Shown here: piece by piece, positions 1-6,549 of the stretch | How positions within the stretch are numbered: the stretch's first letter is position 1 | Layout: the number at the start of each line of letters is the position of its first letter | Source of the DNA: an uncultured Pseudomonadota bacterium | Lineage (GTDB): Bacteria; Myxococcota; UBA796 | Direction of reading: 5' to 3' | Length of the DNA stretch: 9,463 bases | Assembly: GCA_913040875.1 (NCBI GenBank) | Contig: CAJWHX010000103.1 | Location: forward strand, 1 to 9,463 | Notes under the pieces: generated by a model | What the model was told of the DNA's origin: nothing | What the model saw: the letters and a program-made list of their open reading frames with translations, nothing else | Databases searched by the model: none | Program-made: the position numbers and the translations under genes

Positions 1-285
1 GTCGACAAGATCTCGCCTCAGGAAGGGTTCTCCACCCGTTAAAATAAGTTTGGGGAAAGACGCACAGTTTTGCGTGAAGCGTTCGTATTCCCACAACTTC
101 ATTTCAGTTTGGATATTGCCATTCAGTAACTCTTCCCTGTAAAAGCAGTGCCCACAATTGAGTCCACAACGGGATGTGACAAAGACTGTCAGAAAGATTG
201 GCTTGCGTTTTAATACCTTACTCTCAAACCCTGCTTTGGCGTATTGTAAACTGTATCGCCACCATTTTGGTCGTTCAACTGTCAT
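1..285 (-). CDS. Radical SAM enzyme, N-terminal 95 residues (cut by window edge)
   Basis: The visible part is the amino end of a radical SAM enzyme, which uses a [4Fe-4S] cluster and S-adenosylmethionine to start radical chemistry. The cluster motif is C40-x3-C44-x2-C47 followed by Phe (CGLNCGHCF), preceded by a beta-strand-like stretch ending in VFVTSR. Residues 83-90 read TGGEPFLR, the GGE motif that contacts the SAM amino group in this superfamily. The start is the ATG at 285-283: a good Shine-Dalgarno AGAAGG (295-290) lies 4 bases upstream, inside the end of the glycosyltransferase gene. The gene overlaps that gene by 11 bp, so translation is probably coupled. A basic, aromatic 35-residue stretch precedes the cluster motif. 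The rest, including any SPASM-type auxiliary cluster domain, is outside the window, so substrate and exact subfamily cannot be given. The superfamily call is very safe. Confidence 0.93.
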   Translation of the reverse strand, partial: MTVERPKWWRYSLQYAKAGFESKVLKRKPIFLTVFVTSRCGLNCGHCFYREELLNGNIQTEMKLWEYERFTQNCASFPKLILTGGEPFLRRDLVD

Positions 286-1330
286 GAAACCTTCTAGCAA
301 ATGGTTCTGTACAAAGAGAATAGACAAGTCCAAGTCCCATCGCACCTCCCTCACAATAAGATAGCCCAAAAATACTGATCAAGTGAAATGGAGTGGTGAA
401 TCGCTCTTCTTTCGATGCTCGTATAAACCGTAGGAGAGGGATATTTACGGTGATCAAGGGAATCCACCAGAAGATGTTTAAAGACCATAAATTTGGATGC
501 AGTAGACTAGCCACAATCAATATGAGACTGAATAGGGCACAGATGACATTCACAGGATAGCGCCAGTGCAATGTAATCGATGAATTGGTGAATAAGGTAT
601 CTTTTGATATGGAACTTCGGAAGTGCAACCCCAGATTGAACCGATGCTTCATCAATCCAATGAATCGTACGTGTTTGTGGTGTATAAAGAGACCGTCAAA
701 ACACTGAGCAATACTTCTCGGTGGGAAATGCCACCGAGACTGGATATCGTCGCTGTATCGAGATGTTCTTGACGTGTCCCAGCCACCCATCGCCATCCAA
801 CCTTCTCGTGACATTAAACAAAGTGAGGTAAATGCTGTATTGACCTTCGAACCATGTTGCGTCAATTGGTAACACAAGGAAAGGTTGGTATATTGCGTAA
901 TCCAGTCACCATCGGAGATATAGTGCTGAGGATGCCCATTGATGGCCAGACAGTCCGGATACTGGTGATGCAGGTTGAGTAGGGTTGACAAGGCATGTTC
1001 ATGCGGCTCTACATCACTATCCATATAGAGAACCCACGGTGCTGTTCCAGCTTGCGTACCGGAATTGCGTGCTCCGGAAGGTCCTGTTTGCTTTTGCTTA
1101 ATGAGTGTAATGGGATAATTTGATGTATTGATGAATGATTCTATGAATGCGGGACTTGAGTCAGTAGAGCCATCGTCGACAATATAAATTCGAACGTCAC
1201 TACAAAGTCTATCGCTCACACTACGATCAATTGCCTCAGTTAAGCCGTGCAAGCATTGCTCAATGGTACTCTGCGAATTGTACGATGGGATCACAACATC
1301 GATAGAAGTAGGCGTGAGAGTGGAATGCAT
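275..1330 (-). CDS. Membrane-anchored family 2 glycosyltransferase
   Basis: This 351-residue protein has a GT-A fold N-terminal domain typical of GT2 inverting glycosyltransferases, which move a sugar from a nucleotide sugar to an acceptor. The N-terminus reads DVVIPSYNS (11-19), followed by the nucleotide-binding VDDGSTD (51-57), a GARNSG segment (86-91), and the metal-binding DSD at 104-106. GGWD and SDDIQ (182-197) match the acceptor-side region, with D194/D195 as the candidate base. The C-terminal third has three hydrophobic segments (about 260-277, 283-300, 314-340), so the enzyme likely sits on the inner membrane with its catalytic domain in the cytoplasm. I chose the ATG at 1330-1328 because it forms TGATG with the stop of the upstream gene; a TTG one codon earlier is possible. 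No clear Shine-Dalgarno is present, which fits translational coupling. The next gene, a radical SAM enzyme, overlaps its end. The sugar donor and acceptor cannot be predicted. Confidence 0.93.
   Translation of the reverse strand: MHSTLTPTSIDVVIPSYNSQSTIEQCLHGLTEAIDRSVSDRLCSDVRIYIVDDGSTDSSPAFIESFINTSNYPITLIKQKQTGPSGARNSGTQAGTAPWVLYMDSDVEPHEHALSTLLNLHHQYPDCLAINGHPQHYISDGDWITQYTNLSLCYQLTQHGSKVNTAFTSLCLMSREGWMAMGGWDTSRTSRYSDDIQSRWHFPPRSIAQCFDGLFIHHKHVRFIGLMKHRFNLGLHFRSSISKDTLFTNSSITLHWRYPVNVICALFSLILIVASLLHPNLWSLNIFWWIPLITVNIPLLRFIRASKEERFTTPFHLISIFGLSYCEGGAMGLGLVYSLCTEPFARRFHDS
290..295 (-). promoter_or_regulatory. Ribosome binding site for the radical SAM gene
   Basis: AGAAGG on the minus strand, 4 bases before the ATG at 285. 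It lies inside the last codons of the glycosyltransferase gene and supports the chosen start and the overlapping arrangement. Confidence 0.6.
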
Positions 1331-2682
1331 CAAAAGAACCCAAATCGAAAGAACTCTTCCGCTCCAAACAAGATATTCCAGCCACTGTCTCCATATCCAA
1401 TATCAAATCGCATGGTATTGTAGGGCTGGGGCGGCATTCGGATTCGGAGCCCCAGTCCTCCACCTCCATGGAAATTCTCCTCCGCGTAGGTCAGTTCGCT
1501 AAATGCAACCAGTCCGATGGTGTCCTGCGGTCGCCAGCGATACTCGATTACACCTGAAGGAAGGAACTCGTCCCGCCATCGATGAGCTGGAGCGGTTCTC
1601 AACACATTTCCACCACCCACCGTTGGCAATCGCCACCATGGAGCTTCGGTGTTTGGGCTGGCGGAAACCTCAATCATAGAAGCCCAACCAGAGGGATGAA
1701 TCCACATCCATTGTCCATTGATCCGTAGATGATGGTATTCCCACTCAATGTACTCACCGGTGGCATAGAGTTGCATGGAATCCATGGGTTTCCACATCGC
1801 ACCGGTTGATAGACCAATCCCTCGCCAACTCTCATATGTGTCATTAATGGTGTAGCCTTCTTGTCTAAAAAATGGACCGAGCCAAGCCTGTCCCGAGTCC
1901 CATTGAACTCCAGGTCGTAGAGATAACGATCCTGTTTCTATGAGATGGAATGTTGGCGTGTCGGATTCATATAAGAAAAATGGACGTCGCTGCAGATTGC
2001 TGTTCACCTGAATCCATTTGTCTCCTACGGATGTATAGGAGATAAATACACCGCCTGCATATTGTGTTGTGAGCGCAATACTGGTTTGTAATTGACCACC
2101 TCGATTGTCTATGTTGGGTTGGGTCCATGACATTGATCCACCGACTCCCAATTGTCCGCCGCCGTACAGACCAAATCCAATGTAGGCGCCTCCTGGACCT
2201 TTGTCCCATTCAGGTGTGTTTGACTTCAGAAAACATTGCCCGATACCGTCAAGGTCATCATTGTTGAAACTTTCGAGCGTAGATACGGGGAGGGTACCCA
2301 ACCATACAAGTCGTGCGGTAGCTTCTTCCGGTCGATGCTGCAGCAATCGTTCAGACAGCTGTCTGGCGTAGGTAAGATCAGCGGGCAATCCCATTAACGA
2401 TAGATACAACTCTCTATCTACGTTGGCTAGAGCACAGCGAGTATCATTGAGCGGGCATTTGGCCAACGCGGCATCACCGAGTACACCGTGTACAGCCCAA
2501 CCAAGATTGGAGGCTGTCAAAAGTCTGCGATAATGACTTTGTGCAACGATTGCAGGGTTTTCTGAAGTGCTAGCCTCTTTCCATGCGTTGGCTGCATCTT
2601 TGTACTCCCCTTGACACCAAAGTCGGTCACCCAGGTCTATGGTGTTGGCGAAGGACTGTGAGAGGAGGAGAAGACTGAGCAT
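1330..2682 (-). CDS. Exported outer-membrane protein: helical N-terminal region plus Omp85/D15-like barrel
   Basis: The 450-residue product begins with a short hydrophobic signal-like stretch (LSLLLLSQSFA, cleavage probably after A12). Residues about 13-150 look alpha-helical and TPR-like (for example GDRLWCQGEYKDAANAWKEA at 18-37) and carry four cysteines (C23, C76, C83, C150) that could form periplasmic disulfides. From about 165 to 450 the protein is rich in Gly and in alternating aromatic residues, as in an outer-membrane beta-barrel, and it ends in Phe-Phe, a typical signal for barrel assembly. The last 100 residues (LPTVGGGNVLR, then WRDEFLP, YRWRP, GLGLRIR, MRFDIGYG) follow the layout of the C-terminal Omp85/bacterial surface antigen D15 domain, although the usual RGY/F of that loop reads LRTA. 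The start is fixed by an in-frame TGA two codons upstream. It is the first gene of the tightly packed set with the glycosyltransferase and radical SAM genes. The role is unknown; assembly, secretion or anchoring are possible. The Omp85 link is an inference by eye. Confidence 0.85.
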   Translation of the reverse strand: MLSLLLLSQSFANTIDLGDRLWCQGEYKDAANAWKEASTSENPAIVAQSHYRRLLTASNLGWAVHGVLGDAALAKCPLNDTRCALANVDRELYLSLMGLPADLTYARQLSERLLQHRPEEATARLVWLGTLPVSTLESFNNDDLDGIGQCFLKSNTPEWDKGPGGAYIGFGLYGGGQLGVGGSMSWTQPNIDNRGGQLQTSIALTTQYAGGVFISYTSVGDKWIQVNSNLQRRPFFLYESDTPTFHLIETGSLSLRPGVQWDSGQAWLGPFFRQEGYTINDTYESWRGIGLSTGAMWKPMDSMQLYATGEYIEWEYHHLRINGQWMWIHPSGWASMIEVSASPNTEAPWWRLPTVGGGNVLRTAPAHRWRDEFLPSGVIEYRWRPQDTIGLVAFSELTYAEENFHGGGGLGLRIRMPPQPYNTMRFDIGYGDSGWNILFGAEEFFRFGFF

Positions 2683-2709
2683 GATTGGTCAATTCAGTTT
2701 GAGGATAAC

Positions 2710-2736
2710 AAAAAAGGGAGATGATCTCTCCCTTTT
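2710..2736 (-). terminator. Rho-independent terminator after the aminopeptidase gene
   Basis: A perfect 10-bp stem (AAAAGGGAGA at 2712-2721 pairing with TCTCCCTTTT at 2727-2736) has a 5-base loop. Read on the minus strand, the stem runs into six T residues (2715-2710). It lies 29 bp after the aminopeptidase stop codon and ends only 27 bp before the ATG of the next minus-strand gene. The stem is symmetric, but the longer T-run faces the minus strand, so that is the likely direction. No gene approaches from the plus strand. Confidence 0.85.
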
Positions 2737-2740
2737 GATA

Positions 2741-2754
2741 TTGATAATTATCAA
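2741..2754. repeat. Perfect 14-bp palindrome TTGATAATTATCAA
   Basis: TTGATAA is followed directly by TTATCAA, between the aminopeptidase stop (2765) and its terminator. The symmetry suits a dimeric regulator. The core resembles the GATAAT/ATTATC half-sites of Fur-type boxes but is shorter than a full box. Its location at the 3' end of one gene and about 60 bp before the start of the next would allow it to act on a promoter for the outer-membrane protein gene, although I see no convincing -35/-10 pair there. It could also be a chance AT-rich palindrome. Confidence 0.4.
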
Positions 2755-2764
2755 TTCGTTGATT

Positions 2765-4168
2765 CTATGCTTCCAACATGTGGAGAACAGTTTCAACCAT
2801 GGTACCAGAACCACCAGCATGAAAGTGTTCAAACTTAGAATCCAAGAATGCCGGACCAGCGATATCAACGTGCGCCCACTTTGTATTGGATACAAATTCA
2901 CTCAAATATAGGGCGGCTGTAATGGATCCAGCTGTGCGGCCCCCAATATTCTTTAAGTCACCCCAAGTACCCTTGAGTTTCTTTTTGTACAAATCTGGAA
3001 GGGGCAATTGCCAAACGCGTTCTCCTACGGCTGCAGCCGAATTTTGAAGACCATCAATCAAATCGGACTCATTGCTGAAGATGGCGTTGTAGTGTTCACC
3101 AACCGCAACAACACAGGCACCGGTCAGTGTTGCGAAGTCGACAATGTAATCTGCACCGAGTTCAGAGGCTAGGCACAAACAGTCTGCAAGCACCAATCGT
3201 CCTTCGGCATCGGTGTTGTGAATTTCAACGGTCTTCCCATTGCGGTATGTCAGGATGTCTCCGAGTTTAAATGAATCAGCAGCACACATGTTCTCTGCGG
3301 CACCGATCATACCGTGGACTTCGATGTCTGGTGCCAACGCTTGTAGAGCATGAAAGACGCCCATGACGACAGCAGAACCACCCATGTCGCATCGCATTGT
3401 CAGCATACCGGCTGACGGCTTCAAAGATAGACCACCTGCATCGAAAGTAATTCCCTTTCCAACCAAAACGACCTTTTTCGTATTCTCGTCTTTATTTTGA
3501 GGGGTGTAGTGCATGTGAATGAATCTTGGTTCACGAGAAGATCCACGTCCAACAGCCAGCGTTCCGGTCATGTTTTCAGATTCCAGCTTTTCAACGCCCC
3601 ACACATCTACAGTTAGATCTGCTGAAGCAAGATTGAGAGCGGCATCGGCGAGACTTTCAGGATAGATGTCATCTGCTGGTGCATTGACCAAGTCTCTAGC
3701 AAAGTTCCGTGCATGGGCGATAGTGGTCCCTCGTTTGGCCGCATTGGTATCTTCGTCTCCAACCAGACTGATCGTTTCTAGATTGCTTTTGATATCTGTT
3801 TTATAGGGCTCATAACGATAATTCCCTAGGATGCATTGTGTGATTGCCAGCTCGGGATTGGAGAAGTTGAACAGAGTAACGCCAGAGAACCCCTTTTCCT
3901 TAGCAAAATATCCGACACTACCTGCGGCCGTTCGTTCATCTGTACCACCGACAATCAAGACAGTTTTAACAGAACCTGTAGTTGTCAACGCTGCATTTGG
4001 CATTGTGACACTGCTGCCATCTTTTCCTGTAAAGTCAGCATCTTTGACCCATTGTACAAGCTCTTTTGCAAAATCTGGCTCTGATAATACATCCATCATA
4101 TTGTCTGCATTGACAAGTACAGCCAATAAAGGTTGAGTAGAGGCATTGCGCGAGAATTGAATGTTCAT
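2765..4168 (-). CDS. pepA: Leucyl aminopeptidase, M17 family
   Basis: This cytosolic two-metal aminopeptidase removes N-terminal residues, often Leu, from peptides during peptide turnover; family members are hexamers. At 467 residues it is slightly shorter than E. coli PepA (503). Every active-site residue of the family is visible: metal ligands K238 and D243 in VGKGITFDAGG, D261 in MRCDMGG, and D320 and E322 in the NTDAEGRL signature (318-325), with catalytic K250 (GLSLK) and R324. The N-terminal regulatory domain covers about 1-150 and the catalytic domain about 155-467. The ATG at 4168 is preceded by AGGA (4178-4175) at 6-base spacing. A 112-bp gap separates it from the upstream pseudokinase gene, and a strong terminator follows it, so it is probably a single-gene transcript or shares one with the pseudokinase. 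I saw no clear promoter in the gap. Some M17 proteins also bind DNA; nothing here shows that for this one. Confidence 0.97.
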   Translation of the reverse strand: MNIQFSRNASTQPLLAVLVNADNMMDVLSEPDFAKELVQWVKDADFTGKDGSSVTMPNAALTTTGSVKTVLIVGGTDERTAAGSVGYFAKEKGFSGVTLFNFSNPELAITQCILGNYRYEPYKTDIKSNLETISLVGDEDTNAAKRGTTIAHARNFARDLVNAPADDIYPESLADAALNLASADLTVDVWGVEKLESENMTGTLAVGRGSSREPRFIHMHYTPQNKDENTKKVVLVGKGITFDAGGLSLKPSAGMLTMRCDMGGSAVVMGVFHALQALAPDIEVHGMIGAAENMCAADSFKLGDILTYRNGKTVEIHNTDAEGRLVLADCLCLASELGADYIVDFATLTGACVVAVGEHYNAIFSNESDLIDGLQNSAAAVGERVWQLPLPDLYKKKLKGTWGDLKNIGGRTAGSITAALYLSEFVSNTKWAHVDIAGPAFLDSKFEHFHAGGSGTMVETVLHMLEA

Positions 4169-4174
4169 ATACAG

Positions 4175-4178
4175 TCCT
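4175..4178 (-). promoter_or_regulatory. Ribosome binding site for the aminopeptidase gene
   Basis: AGGA on the minus strand, 6 bases before the ATG at 4168. It supports the chosen start. Confidence 0.55.
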
Positions 4179-4280
4179 ATTGTGGTGGGATTAAGTGTAT
4201 ATTCCTATCGTAAATACAACTTGTTTGCAAATGCATGAAGTGTGCTTTATGTAGATTTCAGATTGACGATAGAGGATGTT

Positions 4281-6410
4281 TTACAGCAACGCTAAAAACA
4301 CGCCTCCAAGAAGTAGAATCAGTACCACCAATCCAATAATCGTTGATGCAAATGGGTCATTTTTGACAAAGTGGTTGACCCAATTGACTGTTTCTCTAAC
4401 AACATCTTGGACATCTTCTTGAGGAGAATCCTTCTTAGACTCGACGGTAGATGTCGAAACCTTTGGAGCAGGAGTATTGTCTCGCGGCCTTTCAGATGAA
4501 TGTTCTTCCGATAGATTCACTGCATTTCCAATGCTTTCTGAGAAACCATCTGTAAAGTCTGTATGGTCTGGGTATTCAGAAAGGTCTTGACTATAGTCAT
4601 GACTATACTCTTCGACTTTGTGATACTCTTCAGAAGGTTCAACTTCAGAGGATTCATTGGTGCTGAGTTCAATCAAAGATTCCAACTGAATGGTGAACGG
4701 AGAGCTGTGGATGGCACCGGTGGTTAACTCTTGTCCTTCATGACCAGCAACGACAGTCAGTGTGTTGTGTCTTTTTTTACGATCTTTCAGCGGCCTAGGG
4801 AGCGGGTGGATCATTGATAGAGGTTCGCTCACTGAGGCAAACTCGGATTCTGGGAGTTCCATCTTGGGACGAACAGCAGATAAATCGGGTATTTTAATGG
4901 TTGCATTAGACGCTGTCGGTTGTTGTATGCGACCTTGCAATAACGGGTGACGGGCGTCGACACCCTCAACAGCCTCTAGTGATTCTGGTACATCGTCGAA
5001 TTCAAATGAATGTAGTACTGCGGATTCTTGGGACGGTGAAGTTAGGTTGTCTTGAGTTGAAAACGCTACTTCTGGATCAGTTGTGTCTCCTTGTGCAGAC
5101 GGAAACTGGAGTGTCTTGGGAGGCACAGAAGGGATAGGGGGTTCATACCCCACATTGGCTGTAATATGAAATTCGGCATATTCTTGCTTTGGGGTTGCCA
5201 ACGAGCCGTTGACTCTGAATCCTAAGAACAATCCGTAATCTCCCGGAGGTATATCTACAATACCAAATTGAAATCGCAGTCGACCTCCGTTTAGTCGACT
5301 GACTTCGACCCATAGGTCATAGCCCTCAACGCGGGCGCCATTTCGATTGAGGTCAACTACGATCGTACCCGCAGTAATATCCTCATGATCTTCGAGCGGT
5401 GGAGTGGTGTGGATCGAACAAGAGAAGCGGATTTCATCGTCTTGTTGGAAATGCCCTTTGCCAAGAGGTCCACCAAATAAAATGGGCCCAACTTTCGATA
5501 CGGTCGGATTGATCAAGTCAATGATATTCTGAAGTCGCTGTTGAAAATCTTGTAGATTCGCGAATCGGAAAGGGGGTGATGGCTCCCACTTTGAATTGAG
5601 AGCTCGATCGAGTAAGCGTATGATCTGTCTAGAGACCCGTTCATGAAAGTGAATATTTGCAGACGGGTTCTCATCTAGAAGGAGTTGTATGCTTTGAGAG
5701 AGATTATTCTCCAATAATTTTGTTAGACCTTGTGTACAGACCTCCAACTCACAGTCTCGAACGAGCCTACCCATTAGGAGTAGTGCCAATCCGTGCGTAT
5801 CCGTTGCAATACTTGGACTCCAAGAACTTTTTCTTGTTCGAGTGTGTCTGTACTCTGGAGGGGTGAAGGGGCTGAGACCTTTGGCTTTCAACAAGTCTGC
5901 ATGATGCAACCGAAGGAGTGGGGTCAGGGGGTCCATGAATAGAACATGCTGACCATCCCAAAAGACATTGTTTGGGTGAATGTTTCCATGTGGACACAGA
6001 TCGGACGGCAAGTGGTTTAAGGCTTGTGCACAGCGTGCAAGGATTCGAAGGAGTTCAGGTAGTGAACGCGATTGACCCATAAGCTGTTTAAACCCAACGT
6101 CGTATCTTGGGTATAGTAAACAATAGCGACCGTCTTCAGAAATGAAATTTGCAGCGGGCGCCAACAAAGAGTGAGATGGCTTGCGAGATAATATTTGCCA
6201 TTGTTCATCCATCACGGCTCGCGAGATCTTCACTAGATGGAGCATGTCTTCTGGGAAATCGGTGGGTCCCAAAGCAATCTTGACGATCCAATCTACACCG
6301 TCTTCTCCCCGTGCTGTAAAAGTACGTGCAAACAACCCTCGTCCAAGCAACGCACCAATACGATACGTCGCGCCATTGGCATCTCGAATGAAGTTTTGTG
6401 AGCTTGACAT
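4281..6410 (-). CDS. Tail-anchored protein with a kinase fold lacking the catalytic Asp (predicted pseudokinase)
   Basis: The 709-residue product has four parts. Residues about 15-295 follow the Ser/Thr kinase fold: glycine-loop GRGLFA (23-28), ATP-anchoring lysine K44 in WIVKIAL, a catalytic loop HGNIHPNNV (141-149), MDPL in place of DFG (159-162), PPE in place of APE (184-186) and helix-F D203. The HRD aspartate is Asn143 and the following Lys is His145, so phosphotransfer is probably lost, although ATP binding may remain (K44, N148 and D160 are present). Residues about 305-420 look beta-rich, Ig-like. Residues about 425-680 are low-complexity, Ser/Thr/Glu/Pro rich and probably disordered. 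Residues about 688-709 form one hydrophobic helix at the very C-terminus, placing the rest in the cytoplasm as a tail-anchored protein. The start is ATG without a clear Shine-Dalgarno. It is divergent from the GH3 gene and sits upstream of pepA. It is likely a scaffold or regulator; the partner is unknown. Confidence 0.85.
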   Translation of the reverse strand: MSSSQNFIRDANGATYRIGALLGRGLFARTFTARGEDGVDWIVKIALGPTDFPEDMLHLVKISRAVMDEQWQILSRKPSHSLLAPAANFISEDGRYCLLYPRYDVGFKQLMGQSRSLPELLRILARCAQALNHLPSDLCPHGNIHPNNVFWDGQHVLFMDPLTPLLRLHHADLLKAKGLSPFTPPEYRHTRTRKSSWSPSIATDTHGLALLLMGRLVRDCELEVCTQGLTKLLENNLSQSIQLLLDENPSANIHFHERVSRQIIRLLDRALNSKWEPSPPFRFANLQDFQQRLQNIIDLINPTVSKVGPILFGGPLGKGHFQQDDEIRFSCSIHTTPPLEDHEDITAGTIVVDLNRNGARVEGYDLWVEVSRLNGGRLRFQFGIVDIPPGDYGLFLGFRVNGSLATPKQEYAEFHITANVGYEPPIPSVPPKTLQFPSAQGDTTDPEVAFSTQDNLTSPSQESAVLHSFEFDDVPESLEAVEGVDARHPLLQGRIQQPTASNATIKIPDLSAVRPKMELPESEFASVSEPLSMIHPLPRPLKDRKKRHNTLTVVAGHEGQELTTGAIHSSPFTIQLESLIELSTNESSEVEPSEEYHKVEEYSHDYSQDLSEYPDHTDFTDGFSESIGNAVNLSEEHSSERPRDNTPAPKVSTSTVESKKDSPQEDVQDVVRETVNWVNHFVKNDPFASTIIGLVVLILLLGGVFLALL

Positions 6411-6501
6411 TTGTTTGATGTGTACAGTGGGAGAGTAAATTTACAGTAGCGGCTTGATTGCTGAAATCTCACCAATTATCAAAAGGATAGATCGAAACCG
6501 T

Positions 6502-6530
6502 TTTTTATCGGATTGTCGATAAATTGTCAA
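6502..6530 (-). promoter_or_regulatory. Candidate promoter of the pseudokinase gene
   Basis: Read on the minus strand, a consensus -35 box TTGACA (6530-6525) is followed after 17 bases by TAAAAA (6507-6502), a 4/6 match to the -10 consensus. Transcription would begin about 85 bases before the ATG. The -35 is perfect but the -10 is poor, and in an AT-rich region this may be chance. Confidence 0.35.
6504..6523. repeat. Inverted repeat in the divergent promoter region (possible operator)
   Basis: TTTATCG (6504-6510) and CGATAAA (6517-6523) form a perfect 7-bp inverted repeat around a 6-base spacer. It lies between the two divergent genes and overlaps the spacer and -10 region of the candidate minus-strand promoter, where a bound repressor would block RNA polymerase. 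It is 27 bp from the GH3 start codon, so it could also act on that gene or form a hairpin in the GH3 leader. No regulator gene is in the window. Confidence 0.4.
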
Positions 6531-6549
6531 TGTACTGCTCGGTCGACTC

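Noticed and set aside
1331..1333. TTG as start codon of the glycosyltransferase
   Set aside because: The ATG immediately after it gives a TGATG stop/start overlap with the upstream gene and is the more likely start.
3831..4136. Plus-strand open frames antisense to the aminopeptidase gene
   Set aside because: The opposite strand encodes the complete and conserved M17 protein, and no ribosome binding site or motif supports them.
4169..4280. 112-bp gap before the aminopeptidase gene, searched for a promoter and for a terminator of the pseudokinase gene
   Set aside because: Only short chance palindromes (TTTGCAAA, ATGCAT) and no well-spaced -35/-10 pair or hairpin with a T-run were seen.
6454..6482. 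Possible plus-strand promoter TTGATT with TTATCA/TATCAA at 16-17 bases spacing before the GH3 gene
   Set aside because: Both boxes are poor matches in an AT-rich stretch; not strong enough to annotate.
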